The notes below the pieces were generated by a model. That model saw only the letters and a list, made by a program, of their open reading frames with translations, ran no database searches and was not told the DNA's origin. Made by a program: the position numbers and the translations under genes. Below are positions 1-8,190 of a stretch of 64,000 nucleotides of DNA, piece after piece. The stretch is from NCBI GenBank assembly GCA_028873695.1, contig JAPPNU010000028.1, positions 186,001 through 250,000 of the forward strand, in the 5' to 3' direction. Numbering within the stretch: position 1 is the first letter of the stretch; each line of letters begins with the position of its first letter. Origin of the DNA: Gemmatimonadota bacterium. Lineage in GTDB: Bacteria > Latescibacterota > UBA2968 > GCA-2709665.

Positions 1-2
1 AG

Positions 3-2171
3 GATGATCCGGCGCTCTTGCACGTAGCGACGGATTTGCTGCCGAACCTGCGCTTCGGCCGCCAGTGGGTGGTCGTTACGAAGAAGCGGTTGATCGTCGT
101 TCCACACGATGGCGAAAGAGATATCGTGGTGGTGCCAATGGATCAGATGGCGGGCGTGCGTACGGAAGAGGTGGTGGGCGGGGGCCGCCTGGCGGTGGAC
201 CGGCAGAAGGAAGGTCCGCTTCTGGTACCATATACACAATCACTGATACCCAAATTCGCGGAGGTGGCGGAAGGCATCCGGCAGTTGTCTGAGGGCAGGA
301 ATCCGTCTCTGCCGGTGGAAGTAGAGCGGGCACGCTGCGACGCGTGTGGCCGGCTGCTGCCTGAGAAGAACGGAATCTGCGCGGCCTGTATCAGGAAATG
401 GCATACGTTGCGCCGCCTTTTGCGATATCTCACGGCGCAGCCATGGCGGCTGGCGTCAGTCGTGATTCTGACCCTTGTATCGACCGCGCTGGAACTGCTG
501 CCTCCCAGGATTACGCAGCACATCATCGACGACGTGCTTACCCCCCGAACCCATTTCGATCTGCTGGTCTGGCTCGTGTTGGGTCTTCTGGGGGTGCGAT
601 TGCTGTTCTGCGCGGCTGCGGTGACCATGGAATGGCTCTCCCTGCGTCTGGGTCATCGGGGCGTGCAGGACATTCGGTCGGACCTTTACCGAAGGCTGCA
701 GTTCCTTCCGCTGAGGTTTTACGATCGCCGAACCACCGGCAGCCTCATCTCGAGGATGTCGAACGACTCCGACAGGCTGGAGGGGTTTCTGGCGTCCGAC
801 CTGCCTCTGGTCGTTTCGAAGGCATTGCTCTTTGCAGGAATTCTGGGCCTGCTGTTGGCGACAAACTGGAAGCTCGCGCTGCTTGTACTGTTGCCTATTC
901 CCCCGATTGTGCTGGGCGGAAGTCGCATCTGGAAGCGTGTGATGCGCCACTGGATCCGTTGGGGTTCAAGATGGTCGCGCCTCTCGTCGCACCTGAGTGA
1001 ATCGATCGGCGGCATCCGGGTCGTAAAGGCGTTCGCGCAGGAATCCCGTGAGAGCGAGAGATTCGACAGACGCAACGAGGATCTGCGCGAGGTGACTGTT
1101 GCCGGCGAGCGGAACTGGTTCGTGTTCTTTACGGTGACGAATTTTCTGATGAGTTGGGGCGTGTTTCTGGTCTGGTATTTTGGAGGCCGGCAGATTCTTG
1201 GCGGTGAGATGACGCTGGGCGCCCTGGTTGCCTTCATCAGCTACCTGTGGATGTTGTACGAACCCTTGCGGTGGTTTGGCGAACTCTACAATGTCCTGCT
1301 GCGGGCGTTCGCCGGCGCCGAACGGATTTTCGAAGTCATGGATTCGGGACCGGAAACCCGAAGCGGCACGGATGCGGTTCCGCTGCTGCGAATGGAGGGG
1401 CGGGTTGCGTTCAGGGACGTGTTCTTCGGTTACGACCGTGGAAAGCCCGTTCTCAAAGGTATAGATCTTGTCGTGAAACCGGGGGAGATGGTCGGTCTCG
1501 TGGGGAAATCCGGCGCAGGAAAATCCACGCTGATCAACCTGATCTGCCGATTCTACGATCCGGACAGGGGAAGCGTTGAAATCGACGGCAGGGACATGCG
1601 GGAGGTACGCCTTGAAGACCTGAGGTCCCGGATCGGCATGGTACAGCAGGAGCCATTCCTTTTTGACGGGACGATTGCCGAGAATATCGCGTACGGCAAG
1701 CCGAATGCGACGTTCAGTGAGGTCATTCGGGCAGCCACTGCGGCGGAGGCGCACGAATTCATCGTACAAAAGCCGGACGGATACGATACGAAAGTGGGAG
1801 AAAAAGGCGGGAAACTGTCAGGCGGCGAAAAGCAGCGTATATCAATCGCGCGCGCGATTCTGCACGATCCTCGAATTCTGATTCTGGATGAGGCGACGTC
1901 TTCGCTGGATACGCGGACGGAGTGGAAGATCCAGAAGGCGATCTCGCGTCTTGTAAAGGGCCGCACGACCTTTGCGATCGCGCACAGGCTTTCCACGCTG
2001 CGCAGCGCCGACCGACTGGTTGTTCTGGACGACGGCAAGGTGTCCGAAGCAGGCACCCACCAGGAATTAATGTCGCGTAAGGGTATTTTCTACCGTCTCG
2101 TGAAGAGCCAGCAGGAAACATCGGCGGTCATGGCCGTCGGCGGCGGCAAGGACGAAGCAGGAAGGGCTTGA
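3..2171 (+). CDS. ABC exporter, fused permease-ATPase (5' partial)
   Basis: Fused half-transporter that would export an unknown substrate across the inner membrane. The reading frame is open to the window edge, so the N-terminus is missing; a TTG at 18 exists but the frame continues upstream of it. Residue numbers are from that TTG. An N-terminal cytosolic domain is followed by a zinc-ribbon-like CDACG...CAAC pair near residues 107-124, a six-helix permease domain (about 135-430), then the ATPase with Walker A GKSGAGKST near 494, signature LSGGEKQR near 600 and Walker B ILILDEATSSLD. The extra N-terminal domain plus the adjacent DUF1854 gene match the family called cyanophycin metabolism-associated ABC transporter. 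No cyanophycin synthetase is visible here, so the substrate is open. Confidence 0.9.
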   Translation, partial: DDPALLHVATDLLPNLRFGRQWVVVTKKRLIVVPHDGERDIVVVPMDQMAGVRTEEVVGGGRLAVDRQKEGPLLVPYTQSLIPKFAEVAEGIRQLSEGRNPSLPVEVERARCDACGRLLPEKNGICAACIRKWHTLRRLLRYLTAQPWRLASVVILTLVSTALELLPPRITQHIIDDVLTPRTHFDLLVWLVLGLLGVRLLFCAAAVTMEWLSLRLGHRGVQDIRSDLYRRLQFLPLRFYDRRTTGSLISRMSNDSDRLEGFLASDLPLVVSKALLFAGILGLLLATNWKLALLVLLPIPPIVLGGSRIWKRVMRHWIRWGSRWSRLSSHLSESIGGIRVVKAFAQESRESERFDRRNEDLREVTVAGERNWFVFFTVTNFLMSWGVFLVWYFGGRQILGGEMTLGALVAFISYLWMLYEPLRWFGELYNVLLRAFAGAERIFEVMDSGPETRSGTDAVPLLRMEGRVAFRDVFFGYDRGKPVLKGIDLVVKPGEMVGLVGKSGAGKSTLINLICRFYDPDRGSVEIDGRDMREVRLEDLRSRIGMVQQEPFLFDGTIAENIAYGKPNATFSEVIRAATAAEAHEFIVQKPDGYDTKVGEKGGKLSGGEKQRISIARAILHDPRILILDEATSSLDTRTEWKIQKAISRLVKGRTTFAIAHRLSTLRSADRLVVLDDGKVSEAGTHQELMSRKGIFYRLVKSQQETSAVMAVGGGKDEAGRA

Positions 2172-2184
2172 GGATCCGAACGTC

Positions 2185-2721
2185 ATGAACTCAGAATATA
2201 AAGACGGATGGAAACCCACGCCGATCGACGTGACCCATCCACAGGACGTGGATACGGGCAGGATCAGGCTCTTCCGGGAACCGGCGTGGCGTCTGCGCAT
2301 GACTATCGAAGGCGATCGCTCGTATCTGATGGTGAAGATCGTCCGCGCGGTCCCGTTGTCGGAGCCGGAGAGGTATATCTGTTTCCTTGACGCGAACGAC
2401 GAGGTAATCTGTATGGTCGACGACGTCCGCGAACTGCCGGCGGCATACCGGGCCATCGTCCGGGAGGAACTGGCCCGGCGGTATATGACCTCGCAAATAC
2501 AACGGGTCCGCTCGATTCGCAGCGAATACGGCGTCTCATACTGGGAGGTCGCCACGGACCGGGGCCCGCGTGAATTTGTCGTAAAAAACGTGGGAGAAGA
2601 CGCCCGGTGGCTGGACGAAAAGCGCGTGTTGATCCTGGACGTGGACGGCAACCGGTTCGAGGTGGCGGACCTCGGCGCGTTGGACAAGAAGAGTCGAGGG
2701 CTGGTTGAGACGGTCCTTTAG
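2185..2721 (+). CDS. DUF1854 family protein
   Basis: 178-residue cytosolic protein with no signal peptide or membrane segment. It matches the DUF1854 family, which is almost always encoded beside an ABC exporter of the type found immediately upstream. The gap is 13 bp, so the two are very probably one transcription unit. DUF1854 proteins are annotated as cyanophycin metabolism-associated in other bacteria, but no biochemical role is established. The C-terminal part, with VLILDVDGNRFEVADL, is the best-conserved section. The ATG at 2185 has a weak GAGG about 10 bp upstream. Confidence 0.82.
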   Translation: MNSEYKDGWKPTPIDVTHPQDVDTGRIRLFREPAWRLRMTIEGDRSYLMVKIVRAVPLSEPERYICFLDANDEVICMVDDVRELPAAYRAIVREELARRYMTSQIQRVRSIRSEYGVSYWEVATDRGPREFVVKNVGEDARWLDEKRVLILDVDGNRFEVADLGALDKKSRGLVETVL

Positions 2722-2857
2722 CAGCGAAACCGGTACCGGGCGGGGCCTGTTGCTCTCGAAACGGGAGGGAGGCGTCCACAAGTTGAGAGTGAAGTGCCTG
2801 AGAACCGGCGCCGCTGGCGTGAATCCATTAATTCACCAGTTGAAAGGAACCGTATAA

Positions 2858-3223
2858 ATGACTTTAGTTGTGAAAGATAGCGATGTATCGCCTGAACGGA
2901 TTTCCGATCTGGCGGCACGTCGGACGGTGAGCGGAGAAAACCTGATGATCACCCGATATGAGGTCAAGGCAGGGGCGGAGTTCCCCGGACACCGACATCC
3001 TGAGGAGCAAATGGGGTACGTGATTCGCGGGCGAATCGAGTTCTTCGTCGGGGAGCCGGAACGCCGTTATCTTTTCGAGGCGGGGACGTTTTTCCATTTT
3101 GCGCCGGATGAGCCGCACCGCTCGCGGGTTCTGGAAGACAGTCTTGTCATCGACGTCTTTTCGCCTCCGAGGCCGGAATACGTGCCGGAAGCGACGCGGG
3201 CGACGACTGGGACAGAACACTAG
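2858..3223 (+). CDS. Cupin domain protein
   Basis: 121-residue single-domain cupin. Motif 1 is GHRHPEEQMGYVIRG (His-x-His plus Glu) and motif 2 is PDEPHRSRV, giving a plausible three-His/one-Glu metal site in a small beta-barrel. Proteins of this size are often sugar-binding, isomerase or small dioxygenase-like, and the substrate cannot be told from sequence. The start has AAGGAA upstream, and a short perfect inverted repeat (GTGAAT/ATTCAC, 2819-2836) sits just before it and could be an operator. The gene converges with the oxidoreductase gene and shares a four-base CTAG that supplies both stop codons. Confidence 0.82.
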   Translation: MTLVVKDSDVSPERISDLAARRTVSGENLMITRYEVKAGAEFPGHRHPEEQMGYVIRGRIEFFVGEPERRYLFEAGTFFHFAPDEPHRSRVLEDSLVIDVFSPPRPEYVPEATRATTGTEH

Positions 3224-4206
3224 GTCTCCCACATCCGCCGGTACTTTTCCTGACGTTCCATCGTGATTGCCTGATCGTAAATCTGCTGTAGCAAACCCAG
3301 TGCTTCCAGGGCGTGTTCGGCGCCGCATTCCGGTTGCCTGGCTTCTCGAATCGAATCGATGAATTCGGTGTTCTGGACCAGCACGTCGTCGTCCAGGGTG
3401 TCGTCGCTTTGGAAGAGGGTTTTGCCGTTTAGCGCGACCTGGTTGCCGGAGACGACGAGCGTACCCGCGTCGCACAGGTAGATATTGTTGTTGACGCCTG
3501 ATCGGGCGTTGTAGGAAAGACTGAGTGCCGCAATCGTTTCCGATGAATATCGGAGCAGCATGCTGACGTCGAGCGACGTGCCGGTTCCGGCGTCGAGCGG
3601 GCTGAGTTCGCCGCGAATCCGGCGAACGGGTCTGTCGATGGTCCAGAGTGAGTAGTCGAGCACGTGGCAACCGTGGTGGAACAGTACATCGTCCGTCCAG
3701 CTCCGCCTGTAGCCCGTCCAACCGACGTTGTCGTGGCGCAGCTGAAATTCGTGCGTATGGTGCTGGTGCACGTGGCCCGACCTGCCGCTTGCGATGAAAT
3801 CCCTGACAAACCGTCCCGTGCGGTTGAATCGGCGGGTGTGGGCAACCAGCAGTTTGCTTCCGGACTTTCTCGCGAGGCCGGCAATTTCCGCGGCGCCCTT
3901 GTGTGACAACGCCACGGGGATTTCAACCAGTACGTTTTTGCCGGCCTCCAGTGCCAGCCGGGTCTGTTCGTAATGCACCTCGCTGGGCGAGGCGATAACG
4001 ACCGCGTCTATACCGGGGTCGGTCATAATGTCTTCGTAGCGCGTCGTGGCGTTCTCAAAGCCCCACGCTTCCCGGAAAGATTCGACGGGTTCGGCTCTGC
4101 GCCCGACGACGGTGCGAAGACGGACCCCCGGAATACGCTGGAGTGCCCTCGCGTGGAAGCGCGCAATGCCGCCGTACCCAACGATGGCGCAGCTGATGGT
4201 GTGCAT
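3220..4206 (-). CDS. Gfo/Idh/MocA family oxidoreductase
   Basis: 328-residue NAD(P)-dependent sugar or cyclitol dehydrogenase-like protein. The N-terminal Rossmann motif is VGYGGIARFH, followed by VIASPSEVHYEQTRLALEAG, and the C-terminal half has the family alpha/beta fold with DDVLFHHGCHVLDY. The usual catalytic EKP motif reads EIP (VLVEIPVAL), so the conserved lysine is replaced. The enzyme may be catalytically altered, or may use the downstream histidines. RBS GGGAGG lies directly upstream of the ATG. It follows the FGGY kinase gene on the same strand by about 100 bp, suggesting a two-gene sugar-use operon. Confidence 0.88.
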   Translation of the reverse strand: MHTISCAIVGYGGIARFHARALQRIPGVRLRTVVGRRAEPVESFREAWGFENATTRYEDIMTDPGIDAVVIASPSEVHYEQTRLALEAGKNVLVEIPVALSHKGAAEIAGLARKSGSKLLVAHTRRFNRTGRFVRDFIASGRSGHVHQHHTHEFQLRHDNVGWTGYRRSWTDDVLFHHGCHVLDYSLWTIDRPVRRIRGELSPLDAGTGTSLDVSMLLRYSSETIAALSLSYNARSGVNNNIYLCDAGTLVVSGNQVALNGKTLFQSDDTLDDDVLVQNTEFIDSIREARQPECGAEHALEALGLLQQIYDQAITMERQEKYRRMWET

Positions 4207-4217
4207 GGAGCCTCCCT

Positions 4218-4241
4218 TGGAAGCCGTCTTAAAGTCCGGCG
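4218..4241. repeat. Possible solo end of the MITE-like repeat
   Basis: GAAGCCGTCTTAAAGTCCGGCG closely resembles the terminal sequence of the repeat family at 12970, 24533, 31105 and 33868 (GAAGCTGTCTTAAAATTCC). It lies just upstream of the start of the oxidoreductase gene. Only one end is present, so this may be a relic or a chance match. Confidence 0.3.
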
Positions 4242-4308
4242 TTTTCGGTGATTTGCGTCATGCTGGTGATCCGTCCAACCGGGTTGCGCAGGTTGACTCG
4301 TACACAGA

Positions 4309-5841
4309 TTACCGTTCCGCTTTTCGGATGTCTCCCAATTTCCGGTGCAGGGATTGCAGCGACGGGAATATTCCGCGGTACACGGTTTGAAATCCGGCTT
4401 CGTAGGTCTCGACCTGTTCGTCGTTCGGCTCTATCGTCCAGCTGTCGTACGTCAGTTCTTGCAGCGCAGAGTCGACGTCCGCGTAAACGCCCGCGCCGAG
4501 GCCGCCCAGTACCGCGGCGCCCAGGGCGACGGATTCCTCCACGTCCGCAATCGAGATCCTCTGGTTGAGTACCGAACTCTTGATTTGCATGAGGAGCCGG
4601 TTGCGGGTATTCCCGCCGATGGCTACGATTCGTTTCGGTCGGTCGATTTCGGGATGGGACACGATGGCTTCGAGGCACAGACGGCACTCATATGCCAATC
4701 CCTCGAGCACGGCCCGAAACAGGGCGCCGCGGGTGACGTCGGAATTGAGACCGATAAACGCGCCCCTCGATTCCGGGTCGTTGTTCGGAGGATTGCCGAG
4801 GCGCAGATGAGGCTGGAAGTGGACGCCCAGACTTCCGGGCGGGGCCGTTTTCGCTTCTGAGATCAAGGTACCGTATTCAACGTCTGTGCCAAGAAGGTTG
4901 CGGTACCACTCAACGCAGGCACCGGACGTGTAGATGCCTCCCAGGATGTAGAACCGATCCCGGGCGACGTGTGCGCCCGTGGTATATCCCTGCCGCGCAA
5001 ACTGATCGCTGAGCCAGGCGCGACGTCCAGCCATACAGACGGCTTCCGCCGTGCCGAGTGAATTCAATAATGTACCCGGTTCGGTGGCGCCAACGGCAAG
5101 CGCCCCGCAAATGTGGTCATGGCCGCCGGTTGTCACCTGCACATGCGACGAAAGGCCGGCCGACCGCGCAACGTCGGGCAGGATTCGGCCAAGCAGCGTC
5201 CCGGAGGGCAATGCCTGCGCAAAAAGTCCCGGGCAAACCCCCGCCTCTTCCAGCAGGCCTGGATGCCAATCCCGCTGGTGAAGGTCAAAGACGAGCATCC
5301 GTGAAGCGAGAGAATAGTCCGTTGCCTTCTGGCCGCACAGGCGGAACGCAATGAAGTCCGCTACGTTGAGCCACGAGACCGTACTCGCGTAGGCCTGCGG
5401 GTTGTTTTCTTTCAGCCAGAGGACCTTGCAGAGACCGAAAATCGGCTTCAGCGACAGCCCCGTTATGGCGTAGATCCGCTCTTCGCCGACGGTCTTGCTC
5501 AGCCACGCGGCCTGGCTTGACGTCCTCCCGTCGAACCAGGCGATGATGTCGGCGGTGGGGCGGTCCCCGGCGTCGAGGGGTACGCCCGACTCGGCCATAC
5601 TCGACACGGCGAGACTCGAGACCGCGTCCGCCGCGCTCAGCTGCGAAACCGCGTCCCGAAGCACGGTCAGCGTGGACGTCCACAGTTCATCCGGTGTGTG
5701 ATAGGCCCACCCCGGCCGGGGGTAATGGGTCGGCGTCGGCACGCTCGCGGAGGCCTGAACGCGGCCGGCGGTATCGAAGACAAGCGCCTTTATATTCGTG
5801 GTGCCGACGTCGATGCCGGCAAGCAAAGGATGTCTGGACAT
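4309..5841 (-). CDS. FGGY-family carbohydrate kinase
   Basis: 510-residue sugar kinase that would phosphorylate a pentulose, gluconate or related polyol with ATP in the cytosol. The N-terminal phosphate loop is GIDVGTTNIKALVFD. The second domain has GGHDHICGALAVGA, LLNSLGTAEAVC and the adenosine-binding AIGGNTRNRLLMQIK. Length is normal for XylB/GntK-like kinases. I chose the ATG at 5841 because the conserved core begins eight residues later; the longer reading frame back to 5946 adds unconserved residues. The neighbouring Gfo/Idh oxidoreductase on the same strand and the GarR-type reductase nearby suggest sugar-acid or polyol catabolism; the exact substrate is not predictable. Confidence 0.9.
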   Translation of the reverse strand: MSRHPLLAGIDVGTTNIKALVFDTAGRVQASASVPTPTHYPRPGWAYHTPDELWTSTLTVLRDAVSQLSAADAVSSLAVSSMAESGVPLDAGDRPTADIIAWFDGRTSSQAAWLSKTVGEERIYAITGLSLKPIFGLCKVLWLKENNPQAYASTVSWLNVADFIAFRLCGQKATDYSLASRMLVFDLHQRDWHPGLLEEAGVCPGLFAQALPSGTLLGRILPDVARSAGLSSHVQVTTGGHDHICGALAVGATEPGTLLNSLGTAEAVCMAGRRAWLSDQFARQGYTTGAHVARDRFYILGGIYTSGACVEWYRNLLGTDVEYGTLISEAKTAPPGSLGVHFQPHLRLGNPPNNDPESRGAFIGLNSDVTRGALFRAVLEGLAYECRLCLEAIVSHPEIDRPKRIVAIGGNTRNRLLMQIKSSVLNQRISIADVEESVALGAAVLGGLGAGVYADVDSALQELTYDSWTIEPNDEQVETYEAGFQTVYRGIFPSLQSLHRKLGDIRKAER

Positions 5842-6094
5842 AACCTTGAATTTCGCGGCACAGGACCGGATGGCGTCGTGTATCCGGACGGCGGACGCGC
5901 GACCGCCACGGTTACGGCGTTGAAAACACGTTGACAGGCGGACCAATGGTACCTACTAATAGACGAAAGTCAAGCCGAATCTAATGACATCGGGGCGCTT
6001 CAGCGAGGCCGAAGTCGTCCCGACCTTCGGTCTGGCGACCGGCGCGGCGTCCCCGGGAGACCGCTTTACGCGATTCGTTCGAGTTAGGAAAGCA

Positions 6095-7174
6095 ATGCCT
6101 GAACTGCCGAAGATGTATCCGGTCTGGGTTAATGAGAAAAATACCCGCGTCTACGGGATCGACGATGACGACTGCGGCGCGCTGTGGTTTACGGGCAGTC
6201 TGCCCGTGCTTCACCGGTACTATCCTGAGTCCGGTCGAATCGACACGATTCCGATCCCCGAAAAGCACGGGGGAAGCCAGTGTCTCTGGGCCGGCGGGAA
6301 GGTCTACGTGCTGCCGCAGACAAACGAGAAACTTACGGTATTCGAAGTCGCGGCGAATCGCGTGTACCAGGTCGACAAGCCGTTTCCGGAGGCGAACCTC
6401 TGGTATGGTCACGCGGATAAGGCGCGAAACGTACTCTATATGCCTGAGCGGTCGAGGCCGTGTCTGGTCGTTTGGGACGTCGAGACGGAACAGGGTGAGG
6501 TCCTCGAATATCCGGTACCTGGCGCACTGCCGGACATTGGGGAGTTGGATTGGCCGGAGCGGCTGGAGGTATTCCCGGTCCCACGAATCGACGGCGCGCA
6601 GCGCCGTGTGTACTACGATCCCGATGTGCCCGGATTCGTGGCGGAGGATTCGCATCGGACGCCGCCGTCACGGTCTGGAGCCCGTGCCGAGCGGTATGTC
6701 GTGAACTACAGGGAGGGTCGGCTCTTGCGCCTGGACCGTCTGACGGGAGAGACGTATGAACGGGATGTGCCCGGGTGGAAGGTTGACTTCGGATTCATCG
6801 GCGGCGGCGTTTTCCATCAGGGGTGGCAGCTGAACAACCTGAGCACGTACGATTCGGGATTCCGGTACGACGAAAAGACCGGCGATTATATCCAGATGAA
6901 AGAGGATCCTCACATTGGGGTGGACGGACTGCCTTACCACTTTATGGACCGATTTATCGCCTATCACCCGGCAAGTGATACGTTTGAACTGCTGGTTCCC
7001 GACGTACCCCAGTCAAGATACCCACAGCTATGTTATAACAAAGTGGCGGACGGGCATCTGTACATCACGGCAAACGACATCTGGTCGGAGGAGAAACAGC
7101 GACCGCTGGGGGCGATCGAGAACCCCGTGGGTCAGTTGATGGTCCTGCAGACTCGGCGTATCGAAGACAGTTGA
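6095..7174 (+). CDS. Propeller-like protein of unknown function
   Basis: 359-residue protein with repeated short beta-strand blocks (for example GGSQCLWAGGKVYVLPQTN, LWYGHADKARNVLYMPE and GVDGLPYHFMDRFIAYH) that suggest a beta-propeller like those of NHL or streptogramin-lyase proteins. No signal peptide or catalytic motif is recognised. The ATG at 6095 is preferred because AGGAA lies 8 bp upstream; a frame back to 5984 adds 37 residues without an RBS. It precedes the GarR-type reductase on the same strand (about 107 bp gap), so it may act on or sense a sugar-acid metabolite. The function is unassigned. Confidence 0.7.
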   Translation: MPELPKMYPVWVNEKNTRVYGIDDDDCGALWFTGSLPVLHRYYPESGRIDTIPIPEKHGGSQCLWAGGKVYVLPQTNEKLTVFEVAANRVYQVDKPFPEANLWYGHADKARNVLYMPERSRPCLVVWDVETEQGEVLEYPVPGALPDIGELDWPERLEVFPVPRIDGAQRRVYYDPDVPGFVAEDSHRTPPSRSGARAERYVVNYREGRLLRLDRLTGETYERDVPGWKVDFGFIGGGVFHQGWQLNNLSTYDSGFRYDEKTGDYIQMKEDPHIGVDGLPYHFMDRFIAYHPASDTFELLVPDVPQSRYPQLCYNKVADGHLYITANDIWSEEKQRPLGAIENPVGQLMVLQTRRIEDS

Positions 7175-7281
7175 CCGCAAGGCGCCACCGATGGGTTCGG
7201 GTACCTTCGCTTGACCATTACAGTGAATCCACGCACGCGGTCGTTTATAGTATCAATTGCGTCAAACGAAAGGAGATTGCG

Positions 7282-8184
7282 ATGGAAAAAGTGGGGTTCA
7301 TCGGCCTCGGGATTATGGGCAAACCGATGGCGATCAATCTGATCAATGCGGGGTACGATCTGACGTTCTACGCGCGCCGTCCCGAGGTGATTGCAGAGAT
7401 GGAGGGGTTGGGGGCCACGGCGGCCGCATCCCCCGCTGCGGTCGCGGAACACACCGATATCATCATTACGATCGTAACGGCGGACCCGGAGGCGCGGGAA
7501 GTGATCCTCGGCGAAAACGGCGTCCTGCGGGGCGCCTCCGAGGGAAAGCTGATCGTGGATATGAGTACGATCTCGCCACTCACGATCCGGGAAATCGCGG
7601 AAGAGGCGGAAGCGAAGGGCGTGGCGGTGATGGATGCGCCTGTGAGCGGGGGAGATACCGGGGCAATCAACGGTACACTCACGATCATCGCCGGCGGTAA
7701 TGCGGATGACTTCGAGCGATGCCGTGGACTGTTTGACGCGATGGGCAACGAGGAGAATATCTTCCACGTCGGATCGGTAGGCGTGGGGCAGACCGTGAAA
7801 ATCGTCAATCAGCTGATCGGCGGAATCAACATGGCCGCAATCGCGGAGGGCTTGATCCTCGGTATCCGGGCGGGCGCCGATCCCGAGGTGATGCGTCAGG
7901 TCATCAGTGTGAGTTCGGCCAATTCTGCGCTGTTTCAGATCCGCGTGTCGGATTTCCTGCTGGCGGACTCGTTTGCACCCGGTTTCATGCTGGATCTGAT
8001 GAAAAAGGACCTGGCGATCGGCGTGGATCTCGGCAAGGCGCTGAATGTGCCGATGCCGATCGGCGCGGCGACGTACCAGATGTACTCCGCCGCGAGCGGT
8101 CTGGGAGCGGGTGAAATGGATTTCTCGGCGGTCTGCAAGGCGGCTGAACATTTGAGCGGGACCAGGATTTCCCAGGACGGCTGA
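7282..8184 (+). CDS. NAD(P)-dependent 2-hydroxy-3-oxopropionate reductase-like
   Basis: 300-residue beta-hydroxyacid dehydrogenase, probably reducing tartronate semialdehyde to glycerate or acting on 3-hydroxyisobutyrate. It has the Rossmann motif GFIGLGIMGKPMAINL, the substrate motif DAPVSGGDTGAINGTL, the catalytic-lysine segment GQTVKIVNQLIGG and the C-terminal GFMLDLMKKDL. Length is standard. The start is fixed by AAAGGAG upstream of the ATG. It ends 6 bp from the convergent CoA ligase gene. The context with a sugar kinase and a Gfo/Idh enzyme suits sugar-acid degradation, but GarR and MmsB-type activities cannot be separated by sequence alone. Confidence 0.88.
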   Translation: MEKVGFIGLGIMGKPMAINLINAGYDLTFYARRPEVIAEMEGLGATAAASPAAVAEHTDIIITIVTADPEAREVILGENGVLRGASEGKLIVDMSTISPLTIREIAEEAEAKGVAVMDAPVSGGDTGAINGTLTIIAGGNADDFERCRGLFDAMGNEENIFHVGSVGVGQTVKIVNQLIGGINMAAIAEGLILGIRAGADPEVMRQVISVSSANSALFQIRVSDFLLADSFAPGFMLDLMKKDLAIGVDLGKALNVPMPIGAATYQMYSAASGLGAGEMDFSAVCKAAEHLSGTRISQDG

Positions 8185-8190
8185 ACCCCG

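Noticed and set aside
7132..8151. 339-codon open frame on the minus strand
   Set aside because: Antisense to the GarR-type reductase gene, with Arg/His-rich composition typical of a shadow frame.
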